Assembly (NCBI GenBank): GCA_023415605.1
Contig: JAEZKB010000210.1
Span: forward strand, 1 to 23,639
Reading direction: 5' to 3'
Source: Pseudomonadota bacterium
GTDB taxonomy: Bacteria; Pseudomonadota; Alphaproteobacteria; Rhizobiales; Devosiaceae
Length of the DNA: 23,639 bases
The position numbers and the translations under genes are program-made. Positions 7,647 to 16,296 of the stretch are shown piece after piece (within the stretch, counting starts at the first letter, position 1; each line of letters begins with the position of its first letter). The notes beneath the pieces are model-generated. The model saw only the letters and a program-made list of their open reading frames with translations. It did not search any database and was not told where the DNA came from.

Positions 7647-7661
7647 GTTGACTTTGTCAAC
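7647..7661. promoter_or_regulatory. Perfect palindrome, candidate operator of the MarR-GNAT regulator
   Basis: GTTGAC-TTT-GTCAAC is a perfect 6+3+6 palindrome in an AT-rich island of otherwise GC-rich DNA. It covers the stop codon of the aminopeptidase gene (7657-7659) and lies upstream of the MarR-GNAT start. On the minus strand it includes a TTGACA that could serve as a -35 box. Its size and symmetry fit a MarR-dimer operator. That this protein binds it is inference. Confidence 0.6.
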
Positions 7662-9000
7662 TATATCGCTGCTTCAGTACGCCATAGACGGCCCTTATGC
7701 CTTGATCCGTACCGCCAAATGGGCGGCTGGGGCGCGGTTCTGGAGCCCAGGCGAAGATGTCCAAATGAGCCCAAGCTTTTGCCTGCTTGACGAAGCGCTG
7801 CAGGAACAATGCCGCAGTGATGGACCCGGCAAAGCCGCCCTGCCCGGCATTGTTCACGTCCGCGATCTTCGATGAAATCATCGACGCGTACGGCGCCCAG
7901 AGCGGCAGGCGCCAGAGCGGATCGTCGGCAGCCGCCCCCGCGGCCATCAGTGCGGCGGCGAGGTCGTCGTCATTGCTGTAAAGCGGTGGCAGGTCTGGCC
8001 CGAGCGCGACACGGGCAGCGCCAGTGAGAGTCGCCATGTCGACGATCATCTCCGGGCTCTCCTCGTCGGCAAGGCAGAGGGCGTCGCCGAGGATCAACCG
8101 GCCTTCGGCGTCCGTGTTGCCGATCTCGACCGTGGAGCCATTGCGGGCTCGCAGCACGTCCCCCGGCCGGAAGGACGAGGCCGAGATGGCGTTTTCGACG
8201 ATGGGGATCAGCACCCGGAGGCGAACCCTCAGTCCGGCGTCCATGATGGCGTGTGCCAAGCCGAGCGTGTTGGCGGCGCCGCCCATGTCCTTCTTCATCA
8301 GTAGCATGCCGGCGGACGGCTTGATGTCGAGGCCTCCGGTATCGAATGTCACGCCTTTGCCGACCAGCGTCACCTTGGGATCGGAGGCCTTGCCCCACGT
8401 CATATCCATGAGCCGCGGCGCTTCATGGGCGGCGCGGCCGACGGCATGGATCATCGGAAAGTTCTGCTTCAACAGATCATCCCCCACGATGGCCTTGACC
8501 TTCATCTTGTGGCGGGTCGCAAAAGCGCGGATCTCCTTCTCGAAGGCCGCGGGGCCAAGATCGTTGGCCGGCGTGTTGACGAGGTCGCGGGCGAGAAAGG
8601 CGGCATCGGTCAGACGCGTAACCTCAGCCATGTCGGCGCCCTTGAGGTCGGCAAGTTCGGCACCAGCTTTGGGCTTCCGATACTTGTCGAAGCGGTAGGC
8701 TCCGAGGCGGAAGCCAAGAGCGGCCAAGGTCGGATCCTCGATGGCCCCTTCGAGCCGATAGCGGCCGGGTTCCAGCGCCGCGCCGGCGAGGCCGGTGACC
8801 AGCTTGGGGCGATCCTTGGGAGAGCCGAGACCAAAGAGATAGCCCGCGATGGTCCCATCGTCGCCGGGCAGCGCCAGCAGCTTGCCGCGCTGTCCGGTAA
8901 AATTGGCTGCCGCCGCCCATTTGGCCTGGGCGGCAGTGAGCCCTTTCGGCACCCCGGCCTCTTCAACACAGATCACTGGGAGGGTCTTGGGAGCGGCCAT
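7657..9000 (-). CDS. Leucyl aminopeptidase family protein (peptidase M17)
   Basis: This 447-residue cytosolic metallo-aminopeptidase removes N-terminal residues from peptides. The C-terminal catalytic domain has the M17 signature NTDAEGRLILGDAL (295-308). Metal-ligand candidates are K215 and D220 in LVGKGVTFDTGG, the KKDMGG segment (236-241), and D297/E299. DLVNTPANDLGP (139-150) is the usual lead-in to the catalytic domain. The protein is shorter than E. coli PepA (about 500 residues) because the N-terminal domain is reduced, as in many alphaproteobacterial paralogues. ATG at 9000 is chosen because MAAPKTLPVICVEEAG begins the recognisable protein; upstream in-frame codons enter the intergenic region. 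It is followed by the MarR-GNAT gene after 52 bases, and is divergent from tadD. Confidence 0.92.
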   Translation of the reverse strand: MAAPKTLPVICVEEAGVPKGLTAAQAKWAAAANFTGQRGKLLALPGDDGTIAGYLFGLGSPKDRPKLVTGLAGAALEPGRYRLEGAIEDPTLAALGFRLGAYRFDKYRKPKAGAELADLKGADMAEVTRLTDAAFLARDLVNTPANDLGPAAFEKEIRAFATRHKMKVKAIVGDDLLKQNFPMIHAVGRAAHEAPRLMDMTWGKASDPKVTLVGKGVTFDTGGLDIKPSAGMLLMKKDMGGAANTLGLAHAIMDAGLRVRLRVLIPIVENAISASSFRPGDVLRARNGSTVEIGNTDAEGRLILGDALCLADEESPEMIVDMATLTGAARVALGPDLPPLYSNDDDLAAALMAAGAAADDPLWRLPLWAPYASMISSKIADVNNAGQGGFAGSITAALFLQRFVKQAKAWAHLDIFAWAPEPRPSRPFGGTDQGIRAVYGVLKQRYS

Positions 9001-9078
9001 GGCGGGGTTCCGGAAGTGAGGGCAGAGAGCAGAATTACGCCCTCCACCGAGTCCGCGCAACGCCTTGAAATCCCGGCT

Positions 9079-9094
9079 TTAACCGAGCGTTAGG
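9079..9094 (+). promoter_or_regulatory. Partial CtrA-box-like site upstream of tadD
   Basis: TTAACC-GAGCG-TTAGG matches 9 of the 11 defined positions of the CtrA consensus TTAACC-N5-TTAAC. A palindromic GGTTAACC (9094-9101) follows immediately. It lies 68 bases before the tadD start in the divergent region with the aminopeptidase gene. This is a motif match by eye only. Confidence 0.35.
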
Positions 9095-9161
9095 GTTAAC
9101 CGATTATTGCTGATGGCTGGGGCCGGTCATGATCAAAGCCAGCCGGCAGGAAGCCTGAGTC

Positions 9162-9941
9162 ATGAGTTCTTCGCGTTACCCGCACCGCCTCTCCACCACC
9201 TTCCGCGCCCTGCTTCTGGCGGGTGTCGCCGCAGTCGCGCTTTCGGCCTGCGCCAGCAACCGGGCCAGTATCGGCGCAACGGACGGACTCACCACCGGCA
9301 GCATTCAGCCGCAGCAGTCGCTCGATGCGCTGGCCGTGCGGTACAAGAAGAACCCCAAAGACAAGACGACGATGATCTATTACGCCGCAGCGTTGCGTGC
9401 CGTAGGTCAATCGGAGCAGGCGATCGCCGTGCTCGAGGGCGGCGTGGCGCGGAACAAGAACGATGTCGATCTGAAAGTCGCCTATGCCAAGGCGCTGACC
9501 TCGGCCGGCCGGTTCGACCAGGGGCTTAACGTCATCGACGGCGCCATCAACCCGGCCTCGCCGGATTGGAATGCGCTCTCGGTCAAGGGCGCCATTCTGG
9601 ACCAGAGCGGCCGCAATGCCGAGGCGCGGCAACTCTACAAGCAGGCGCTGACGATCGCCCCGAACGAGGCGTCGCTCTATGCCAATATCGGGCTGTCGTA
9701 TGCAATGACCAATGAACTGCCGGAGGCGGAGAGCAATCTGCGGCAGGCGGTGAAGATGCGGGGCGCGAACAGCCAGATCCGGCAAAACCTTGCACTTGTC
9801 ATAGGGTTACAGGGGCGGTTCGACGAGTGCCGCGCCATGTTCGCCGCCGAATTGCCACCCGATGAGGTGGAGTCTAACATGGCCTACATCCGGGCGCTGC
9901 TGACGCAGCAGAACCGCTGGGACAAGATCAAAGGCGAGTGA
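9162..9941 (+). CDS. tadD: Tad pilus assembly lipoprotein TadD (TPR repeats)
   Basis: TadD is the TPR lipoprotein of type IVc pili, thought to help place or assemble the outer-membrane secretin. This 259-residue protein has a lipoprotein signal ending in the lipobox ALSAC with C30 as the lipidated residue. Several TPR-like helical pairs follow from about 65 to 235, such as YYAAALRAVGQSEQAIAVLEGGVARNKND and AILDQSGRNAEARQLYKQALTIAPNEASLYANIGLSY. AGGAAG precedes the ATG at 9162. In many rhizobial clusters tadD follows tadC on the same strand; here it is inverted and converges on tadC with a terminator between them. Assignment rests on lipobox, TPRs and location. Confidence 0.88.
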   Translation: MSSSRYPHRLSTTFRALLLAGVAAVALSACASNRASIGATDGLTTGSIQPQQSLDALAVRYKKNPKDKTTMIYYAAALRAVGQSEQAIAVLEGGVARNKNDVDLKVAYAKALTSAGRFDQGLNVIDGAINPASPDWNALSVKGAILDQSGRNAEARQLYKQALTIAPNEASLYANIGLSYAMTNELPEAESNLRQAVKMRGANSQIRQNLALVIGLQGRFDECRAMFAAELPPDEVESNMAYIRALLTQQNRWDKIKGE

Positions 9942-9969
9942 AAGCCGCCTTGATGAACGACAAATGAAT

Positions 9970-9996
9970 AGGGCCCTTGCGGGCCCTTTTGCTTTT
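9970..9996 (+). terminator. Terminator hairpin between tadD and tadC
   Basis: AGGGCCC-TTGC-GGGCCCT forms a perfect stem with a 4-base loop, followed on the plus strand by TTTGCTTTT. It closes tadD. On the minus strand it lies just past the tadC stop (10000) and is preceded by an A-rich stretch, so it may also end the cpa operon there. Confidence 0.85.
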
Positions 9997-9999
9997 CCG

Positions 10000-11007
10000 T
10001 CAGCCGCCGAAGGCGCTCGAGGCACCACCGGAGAAGACCTTGATCATCGCCGGCGAGATGATGACGATGAAGAGCACCGGCAGGAAAAAGACGATGAGCG
10101 GTACGGTGAGCTTGGGCGGCAGCGAGGCCGCCTTCTTTTCGGCCTCCATCATGCGGGCCTCGCGGCCTTCTTCGGCCATCACGCGCAGCGACGTGCCGAC
10201 CGAGGTACCGTGACGGTCCGCCTGGATCAGGGATGTCATCACCGCCTTGACGTTGTCGAGGCCGGTGCGGCGGCCGAGATTGTCGTAGGCGCGAGTGCGA
10301 TCCTCGAGGAAGGAGAGTTCGGCCGTGGTGAGCGTTAGTTCTTCGGCGAGTTCCGGGCTCTGCATCCCGATTTCCTTGGAGACGCGCTTGAAGGCGTGCT
10401 CGACCGACATACCGGCCTCGACGCAGAGCAGCATCAGGTCGAGCGCGTCAGGCCAGGCTTTGCGGATGGACTGCTGACGCTTGATGATGCGGTTCTTGAG
10501 CAGGAGGTTTGGCAGGTAGGCGCCGACGAGCCCGAGGAACAGGGCATAGATCGCGTTCTGCCAGAGCGGATTGGCCGCAAAGACGGTGAACTGCAGGTAG
10601 AAGAGGCCGACGAAGAACAGCGCAAAGGGTGTGACGAAGCGGAAGAACAGGAACGTCGTCAGTGGCCCCTGCCCGCGCAGGCCGGCGCGGGCCAGCGCCT
10701 CGACGGTGTTCTCGTCGGCGAGCGCCTTCTGCAGATCGAAGCGCTGCACGACCTTGGTCATGTATTCCTTGCCGGCGACGCGGCGGATCGAGCGTGGCCC
10801 CTCTTCGCCCTTGCTGCCGCGGAGGCGCGCCATTTCTTCGGCGCGCAGCTTTTCGCGCTCGAGCGCGACGCGCTTGATGCGCTGCTTGATCTGCGAGCGA
10901 TTGCCGAGCAGCGACGTGCCCAGCGTGAACACCACGGCAGCAGCTGAAACCGCCGCGAACAGGGCGATCAGGAACTTCGGGTCGGTGAGTGTCGATACGA
11001 TATCCAT
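10000..11007 (-). CDS. tadC: Tad pilus platform protein TadC (T2SSF domain)
   Basis: TadC is an inner-membrane platform protein that works with TadB to couple the CpaF motor to pilin assembly. The 335-residue sequence has an N-terminal membrane segment (about 10-33), a basic cytoplasmic region, paired membrane segments (about 118-165) and a GspF/T2SSF cytoplasmic domain. That domain contains WPDALDLMLLCVEAGMSVEHAFKRVSKEIG, and a last membrane segment (about 300-325, VPLIVFFLPVLFIVIISPAMI) follows it. The LLCVEAG and QADRHGTSVGTSLRVMAEEGR stretches are typical of TadC. It follows tadB by 10 bases, and GAGGCGGG, which overlaps the tadB stop, is its ribosome-binding site, suggesting translational coupling. 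It is the last gene of the minus-strand block. Confidence 0.93.
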   Translation of the reverse strand: MDIVSTLTDPKFLIALFAAVSAAAVVFTLGTSLLGNRSQIKQRIKRVALEREKLRAEEMARLRGSKGEEGPRSIRRVAGKEYMTKVVQRFDLQKALADENTVEALARAGLRGQGPLTTFLFFRFVTPFALFFVGLFYLQFTVFAANPLWQNAIYALFLGLVGAYLPNLLLKNRIIKRQQSIRKAWPDALDLMLLCVEAGMSVEHAFKRVSKEIGMQSPELAEELTLTTAELSFLEDRTRAYDNLGRRTGLDNVKAVMTSLIQADRHGTSVGTSLRVMAEEGREARMMEAEKKAASLPPKLTVPLIVFFLPVLFIVIISPAMIKVFSGGASSAFGG

Positions 11008-11017
11008 GACGCCCGCC

Positions 11018-11992
11018 TCAGAAGTCGAACTCGACCATCTTCTTCATGATGAAGATACCGATGGACATGAGGATTGCAGCAATGCCGAGCCACAGGTTGC
11101 CGATCTGGGTGGTAAAGAGCGGCAGCATGTAGGTGGGCGTGGTGAGGGTGACGAGCAGTGCCACGATGAAGGGCAGCGAGCCGATGATGCCGGCCGACGC
11201 CTTTGCTTCGGACGACATGGCCTTGACCTTGGCCTTCATCTTCTTGCGGTTGCGCAGCACGCGGCTGAGATTGGTCAGCGCTTCGGAGAGGTTGCCGCCA
11301 GCCTGCTGCTGCACCGTGATGACGACGACAAAAAAGTTGACCTCTGGCAGCGGCACACGATCGAAAAGGATCTGCACCGCCTCGGTCATCGACTTGCCGA
11401 CGGCCTGCTGGTCAAGGACGCGCTGGAATTCGGACTTCACAGGCTCCTTCACTTCCTTGGCGACGACGCGCATGGAGTCGTTGAGCGGCAGACCCGATTT
11501 GACGCCACGGACGATCGCTTCCACCGCGTTGGGCAGTTCGTCGAGGAACTTCGCCTGATACGACTTGCGGCGGTTGCCGAGATACATCTTGGGCAGCAGA
11601 TAGCCAGCCGCGGCTGCAAAGATGGCGGCGTAGTACCACTCGGTCACCAGGAACAGCAGCGCGAAGACGACGACGCCCAGGATCACTTGGTTGCGCACGA
11701 ACGCCTCGCGCTTGATCTTCATCCCGGCCTGGAAGATCTGATCCTGTAGCGGCACCCGCTTGCGGCGCTTCTCGAGCAGCTCCGTCTGCTGCTTGAGGGT
11801 CTGCTGGATTTCCTTGCGGCGGGTATCGCGATTGCGGGCCGCGTTGGCTTCGCGGCGGTTGGAGGCGATATCACCCTGCAGCGCCTTGATGCGCTTGTCG
11901 GCGCGGCTCGACCCGGCAAAGGCCGGCATCAGCGCAAAGCCGGCCGCCGCCACCGCTACGAAACCCAGAACTGCCAGCAGGACGATACTCAT
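11018..11992 (-). CDS. tadB: Tad pilus platform protein TadB (T2SSF domain)
   Basis: TadB pairs with TadC as the inner-membrane platform of the type IVc pilus. It has 324 residues. An N-terminal membrane segment (about 3-25) is followed by a charged region with many Lys/Arg/Glu residues (about 30-85, probably coiled coil) and two membrane segments (about 100-135). The T2SSF domain contains FLDELPNAVEAIVRGVKSGLPLNDSMRVVAKEV and VVITVQQQAGGNLSEALTNLSRVLRNRKKMKAKVKAMSSEAKASA, and a final membrane pair lies near 265-318. ITVQQQAGGNLSEAL is a clear TadB signature. AAAGGTAG lies 8 bases before the ATG. It lies between cpaF (30 bases upstream) and tadC (10 bases downstream) in one operon. Confidence 0.95.
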   Translation of the reverse strand: MSIVLLAVLGFVAVAAAGFALMPAFAGSSRADKRIKALQGDIASNRREANAARNRDTRRKEIQQTLKQQTELLEKRRKRVPLQDQIFQAGMKIKREAFVRNQVILGVVVFALLFLVTEWYYAAIFAAAAGYLLPKMYLGNRRKSYQAKFLDELPNAVEAIVRGVKSGLPLNDSMRVVAKEVKEPVKSEFQRVLDQQAVGKSMTEAVQILFDRVPLPEVNFFVVVITVQQQAGGNLSEALTNLSRVLRNRKKMKAKVKAMSSEAKASAGIIGSLPFIVALLVTLTTPTYMLPLFTTQIGNLWLGIAAILMSIGIFIMKKMVEFDF

Positions 11993-12022
11993 TACACTAC
12001 CTTTGGCACGCTAGCCTGACGA

Positions 12023-13510
12023 TCAACCGTTCAGGATGTCGCGCTGTTCGATATTGGATTTTTCGAGGGCCTCGATGAGGTTGGCCTCTTCGTTGAAGTA
12101 GCGGGCGCGCTCGGTGAACTGCGGCTTGGTGATGCCCGTCGAGCGGTGGCGGCCGATGAGGTTGCCGTTCTGGTCTTCGCCGACGATGTCGTAGAGGAAG
12201 ATGTCCTGCGTAACGATCACATCGCCTTCCATGCCGAGCACTTCGGAAATGGCGGTGATCCGGCGCGAACCATCGCGCAGACGCGCGGCCTGGACGACTA
12301 CGTCGATCGACGAGCAGATCATTTCGCGGATGGTGCGCGAGGGCAGCGAATAGCCGCCCATGGTGATCATGGATTCCAGACGGCTGAGAGCTTCGCGCGG
12401 GCTATTGGCGTGCAGCGTGCCCATGGAGCCGTCGTGGCCGGTATTCATGGCTTGAAGGAGGTCGAACGCCTCCGGGCCACGGACTTCGCCGACGATGATG
12501 CGTTCGGGACGCATACGAAGGCAGTTCTTGACGAGATCGCGCATGGTGATCTCGCCCTCGCCTTCGAGGTTTGGCGGGCGGGTTTCGAGACGCACCACAT
12601 GCGGCTGCTGTAGTTGCAGTTCGGCGGAGTCTTCGCAGGTGATGACGCGCTCGTCCTTTTCGATGAAGCCGGTGAGGCAGTTGAGCAAGGTGGTCTTGCC
12701 CGAACCGGTACCGCCGGAGATCAGGATATTGGCGCGGACGCGGCCGAGGATGCGGAGCACTTCGGCGCCTTCTGGCGAGATCGAGTTATATTTGACGAGC
12801 TGCGCGAGGGTCAGCTTGTCCTTCTTGAATTTACGGATGGTGAGCGCGGCGCCGTCGATCGAGAGCGGCGGGGCAATGACGTTCACACGGGAACCGTCGG
12901 GGAGACGCGCGTCGCAGATCGGGGAGCTTTCATCGACGCGGCGGCCGACCTGGCTCACGATGCGCTGGCAGACATTCATCAGGTGCGCGTCGTCGCGGAA
13001 ACGGACATTGGTGAGCTTCACCTTGCCGCCGACTTCGATGTAGCATTTCTGCGACCCGTTCACCATGATGTCGGCGATGTCGTCACGGGCGAGCAGCGGC
13101 TCGAGCGGGCCATAACCGAGCACGTCGTTGCAGATGTCCTCGAGCAGGTCTTCCTGCTCGGAGATGGACATCACAATGGACTTGAGCGCGATGATTTCGG
13201 CGACGATGTCGCGGATTTCTTCCCGCGCCGCCTCCTGGTCCATGGTGGCCAGCTGGCTCAGATCGATGGAGTCGATCAGGGCGTTGAAGATCGCCGATTT
13301 GGTCTGGAAGTATTCCTTGTCGCGCTGCGCCGCCTCGGGGCTGCGCACATCCACGACTTCGTCGGCGCGCGGCTTGGCGACGGCTGTATCATAGGTGCGC
13401 GTCACCATCTCCGCCCGCGGGATAGGTGCCGGCGTGGCCGAGGGGATCAGTCGCGGTGCCTCCTGGACGCTCGGTGTGTTGCCGCCGAATGTAGTGCGCT
13501 TGCCGAACAT
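12023..13510 (-). CDS. cpaF: Tad pilus assembly ATPase CpaF/TadA
   Basis: CpaF (TadA) is the hexameric secretion ATPase that powers extension, and probably retraction, of Tad pili at the inner membrane. The 495-residue protein has a Pro-rich N-terminus (1-65), an N-terminal domain (66-240) and the GspE-type ATPase core. Walker A is GGTGSGKT (266-273) and Walker B is RIIVGEVRG (337-345). The His box is [19 protein letters not shown] (357-375), with the ATPase arginines lying in the [11 protein letters not shown] and [10 protein letters not shown] regions. Length and order match rhizobial and Caulobacter CpaF. It follows cpaE by 12 bases and precedes tadB by 30 bases. All catalytic motifs are intact. 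Confidence 0.97.
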   Translation of the reverse strand: MFGKRTTFGGNTPSVQEAPRLIPSATPAPIPRAEMVTRTYDTAVAKPRADEVVDVRSPEAAQRDKEYFQTKSAIFNALIDSIDLSQLATMDQEAAREEIRDIVAEIIALKSIVMSISEQEDLLEDICNDVLGYGPLEPLLARDDIADIMVNGSQKCYIEVGGKVKLTNVRFRDDAHLMNVCQRIVSQVGRRVDESSPICDARLPDGSRVNVIAPPLSIDGAALTIRKFKKDKLTLAQLVKYNSISPEGAEVLRILGRVRANILISGGTGSGKTTLLNCLTGFIEKDERVITCEDSAELQLQQPHVVRLETRPPNLEGEGEITMRDLVKNCLRMRPERIIVGEVRGPEAFDLLQAMNTGHDGSMGTLHANSPREALSRLESMITMGGYSLPSRTIREMICSSIDVVVQAARLRDGSRRITAISEVLGMEGDVIVTQDIFLYDIVGEDQNGNLIGRHRSTGITKPQFTERARYFNEEANLIEALEKSNIEQRDILNG

Positions 13511-13522
13511 GGCTGGTCCCGA

Positions 13523-14797
13523 CTAGGCCCGCTTCTTGAGGAAGGAGGGCAGCTTGAAGCTGGAAGTCTTGCTGGCGGCCTTCTCCGGCGCGGTGCGTCC
13601 GGTCACATGCATGCCGATGGCGCGATAGACCTCGTTGGAGCGGTGATTGGCCGCCACTTCTGCGATCATCTGGCCGTTGTTTGCGGCGGTGCCGAAGGTA
13701 GCCGCGTCGAAGGCGATCTGACCGAGCAACCGGCACTCCACCGACGAGGCGAATTCGTCGGCCGGGATTTCCGGACGGCGCGGCACGCCGAGCTTGTTGA
13801 TGACGAGCAGCGGCTCGGACTCGGTGGGACGCAGGGCCTTGATGGTGTCGGAGAGGTTCTTCGCGTTGCGAAGGTTAGCCAGATCGGGCTCGGCGACGAT
13901 GACGATCTCGTCGATCGTCGCGATGGTGTGACGAACCCAGCTGGTCCAGAGATGCGGAATGTCGAGGATGACCACCGGGGTGGTCTTCTGGCTCAGCTCG
14001 ACGATCTGCTCGAAGTCGCGTTCGGCGAAATCGAAGGTGCGGTCGAGCATGACCGGAGCGGTGAGCAGGCTGACGTGGTTGGCCGCCTTGGACATCAGGC
14101 GATCGAGCATCACCTGGTCCATCTTCTGATTGGCGTTGAGCGCGTCGGCGATGCCGTGCGGCGGATCCTGGTTGAAGTTGAGGCCGGCGGTGCCGAAGGC
14201 GAGATCGAGATCGAGGACCAGCACATCCTGGCGCAGGGTCTGACTCACCGCCCAGGCGACGTTGTGGGCCACCGTGGAGCCGCCCGAGCCGCCCTTGGCC
14301 GAGACGAAGCCGATGGTGCGGCCAATCGGGGCCGCCCCTTCGGCCGCAAAGAGATCGGTGATGGCGGAGACAATGGTCTGCGCGCTCGAGGGCAGCACGA
14401 TATATTCGGACACGCCCGAGCGGATCAGCTCGCGATAGAGCACCACGTCGTTGACGTGGCCGAGAACGATGAGCCGCGTGGTGGCATCGCAAACTTCGGC
14501 CAGACGTTCCAGCGCGCCGGGGATTTCGCTCGGCTGAAGCGACGTCTCGACCAGGATCAGGTTGGGCGTCGGATTGGACTTATAAGTCTCGATCGCCGCT
14601 TCGAGCCCACCATTATGCGTAGTGAGGGCCACCTTGCTCATGCGGCGGTCGTGTACGGCGGCCTCGACGAGCTGAGCGGTCTGCGAATGCTCGCAAAAAG
14701 CCTGGATGGTGATGCGCGGAATCAGCCGGGCGCCGCTCGAAACCTCTGCGGGTTCTTCGACCGGTGCGGGGGGTTCATTCCTCGTCAGGAAACTCAT
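13523..14797 (-). CDS. cpaE: Pilus assembly protein CpaE/TadZ (MinD-like ATPase with receiver-like domain)
   Basis: CpaE (TadZ) is a MinD/ParA-like protein that places the Tad machine at its cellular site, at a pole in Caulobacter. This 424-residue protein has an atypical receiver-like domain (about 27-150) and a MinD-like domain whose deviant Walker A reads FVSAKGGSGGSTVAHN (164-179). VLDLDLAFGTAGLNFNQDP (194-212) follows as the switch region. The phosphoacceptor Asp expected in a true receiver is not evident, as is usual for CpaE. ATG at 14797 is preferred over an upstream TTG because GGAG lies 10 bases before it. It follows cpaC by only 18 bases, where a cpaD gene is found in many related clusters. 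Confidence 0.94.
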   Translation of the reverse strand: MSFLTRNEPPAPVEEPAEVSSGARLIPRITIQAFCEHSQTAQLVEAAVHDRRMSKVALTTHNGGLEAAIETYKSNPTPNLILVETSLQPSEIPGALERLAEVCDATTRLIVLGHVNDVVLYRELIRSGVSEYIVLPSSAQTIVSAITDLFAAEGAAPIGRTIGFVSAKGGSGGSTVAHNVAWAVSQTLRQDVLVLDLDLAFGTAGLNFNQDPPHGIADALNANQKMDQVMLDRLMSKAANHVSLLTAPVMLDRTFDFAERDFEQIVELSQKTTPVVILDIPHLWTSWVRHTIATIDEIVIVAEPDLANLRNAKNLSDTIKALRPTESEPLLVINKLGVPRRPEIPADEFASSVECRLLGQIAFDAATFGTAANNGQMIAEVAANHRSNEVYRAIGMHVTGRTAPEKAASKTSSFKLPSFLKKRA

Positions 14798-14815
14798 GAC
14801 CAATACGCTCCACTA

Positions 14816-16273
14816 TCAATCCAGCACGAAGCCGACCGAGCCGCTGTAGCTGCCGCGCATGCCGCTGGGTCCAACCCCGTACATCGTCTCCATCCGGCCC
14901 AGGAAAATGGCCTCCGCGTCGCCCGCCACTACCATGCCGTCGGTCGGCAAAGCCGGCATGGGACCAGGCTGCGCCAAGTAAGGCGTAACCAGAATGACCA
15001 ATTCGGTTTGAGAATGGATAAAATCGCGCGAACGGAACAAGGCGCCCAGGATCGGGATGTCGCCGAGGCCCGGCAGCTTGTTGATCTGCTGGCGCACCGA
15101 GTCCTGCATCAACCCGCCGATGGCGAGGGTTTCGCCCGCTGCGAGCTCAACCGACGTCTTGGCTTGACGGTTCTTGGTGGCCGGGATGGTGACGCCATCG
15201 ATATTGAAGCCACCCTCGGTCGTCGGCTCGCTGACCGAGGTGTCCACGGCCAGACCGATGATGCCGTTCGACTTGACGGTCGGCGTGAACTTGAGGCGGA
15301 CGCCGAACTCCTTGAAGGAGTAAGTCACCTTGCCCTCATCCACGGCGGTCGGCACCGGGAATTCGCCACCGGCGAGGAACTCCGCCTCCTGGCCTGAGAG
15401 GGCCGTGAGGTTCGGCTCGGCCAGCGTGCGCAGCGCGGCGTTGCGCTCGAGGGCACGGAGCTGGGCCGTGATGGTGAGACCCGGGATGCTGCCGGCAACG
15501 TTGAAGCCATTGTTGGTGAGGACATTGGACGCGCCGCCCAGGGACGGGCTGTTCTGCATGCCGATGGTGGTGCCGCCGATGATGGCAGTACCGTTGAGAT
15601 TGATGCCAAGCTGCTTGACGGCCTCGCGGTTCACTTCGGCGACGGTGACCTGCAACATCACCTGCTGCATGCCCACCACCGTAGCGATGTTGGCCACGTT
15701 GTCGGCGCCGCCGGCGAACTGCGTTGCGATCAGTGTCGCTTTGCTGAGGTCGTCGCCGGAGAGCACGGTGCCGGTAATGACGACGCGGTTGGCGCCCTCA
15801 CCGAGGATAACGGACTCCACCTCGAGGCGAGAGCCGGGAATGCTCCGCGAGAGGGCCGACTCCAGCGCGTTGCCGACATCGGAACGAGCCTGAAAGACCT
15901 TGAGGTTGAGCACCGAAATGGTGCGCGAGGCGGTATCGAGGAAGAAGATATTGGTGTCGCCGCCCGAGACGCCCTGCACGATAGCCCGCGATTTCGACCG
16001 CATCAGCACCGTGGCGATGCCCGGCTGGGTCGCCACCACTTCGCCGACACCGGCGGGCAGATCGACGATCATCGACTTGTTGACCTCAAGCTCGATGTTC
16101 TGCGTGGCGCCATAGGACTGGCTGCCGATACGCAGATGCGTGGTCTGTGCCGCCTGTGCGCTTTCGATGCCAAGGGGCGCGAGACCGAGAAGTCCGCCGA
16201 GCAGAGCCGCCAGCGCCGCGAGCCGGAGCGTGTCGGCGAGGAGACCATTGGGCTGGGACACAATTGAGGTCAT
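14816..16273 (-). CDS. cpaC: Type IVc pilus secretin CpaC/RcpA
   Basis: CpaC forms the outer-membrane ring through which the Tad pilus leaves the cell. From ATG at 16273 it has 485 residues. A signal peptide (to about residue 41, ending SAQA) is followed by the pilus N-terminal domain (about 58-125, VDLPAGVGEVVATQPGIATVL) and a BON-like domain (about 128-200). The secretin core (about 205-432) contains the hallmark SGQEAEFLAGGEFPVP and ends in LPGLGDIPILGALFRS. The C-terminal FVLD closes an aromatic-ended sequence typical of outer-membrane proteins. AGGA 8 bases before the ATG supports this start. An alternative ATG at 16297 overlaps the cpaB stop as TGATG and would add 8 residues. No separate pilotin is seen, though TadD may serve. 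Confidence 0.95.
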   Translation of the reverse strand: MTSIVSQPNGLLADTLRLAALAALLGGLLGLAPLGIESAQAAQTTHLRIGSQSYGATQNIELEVNKSMIVDLPAGVGEVVATQPGIATVLMRSKSRAIVQGVSGGDTNIFFLDTASRTISVLNLKVFQARSDVGNALESALSRSIPGSRLEVESVILGEGANRVVITGTVLSGDDLSKATLIATQFAGGADNVANIATVVGMQQVMLQVTVAEVNREAVKQLGINLNGTAIIGGTTIGMQNSPSLGGASNVLTNNGFNVAGSIPGLTITAQLRALERNAALRTLAEPNLTALSGQEAEFLAGGEFPVPTAVDEGKVTYSFKEFGVRLKFTPTVKSNGIIGLAVDTSVSEPTTEGGFNIDGVTIPATKNRQAKTSVELAAGETLAIGGLMQDSVRQQINKLPGLGDIPILGALFRSRDFIHSQTELVILVTPYLAQPGPMPALPTDGMVVAGDAEAIFLGRMETMYGVGPSGMRGSYSGSVGFVLD

Positions 16274-16296
16274 CGGGGTTGTCCTGAGTTCACGCA

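Noticed and set aside
10631..11749. A 372-codon open frame opposite tadB and tadC
   Set aside because: Its translation is composition-biased and matches no family, while the minus strand encodes clear TadB and TadC proteins.
13523..14797. Defective Walker A motif in CpaE
   Set aside because: The deviant KGGxGGS form is usual for CpaE/TadZ and MinD-like relatives, so it is not a sign of decay.
12614..15397. A 927-codon open frame on the plus strand opposite cpaF, cpaE and cpaC
   Set aside because: It is a shadow of three well-identified genes on the other strand. High GC and third-position bias keep the opposite frame free of stops. The translation has no recognisable domain, and it runs across three gene boundaries.
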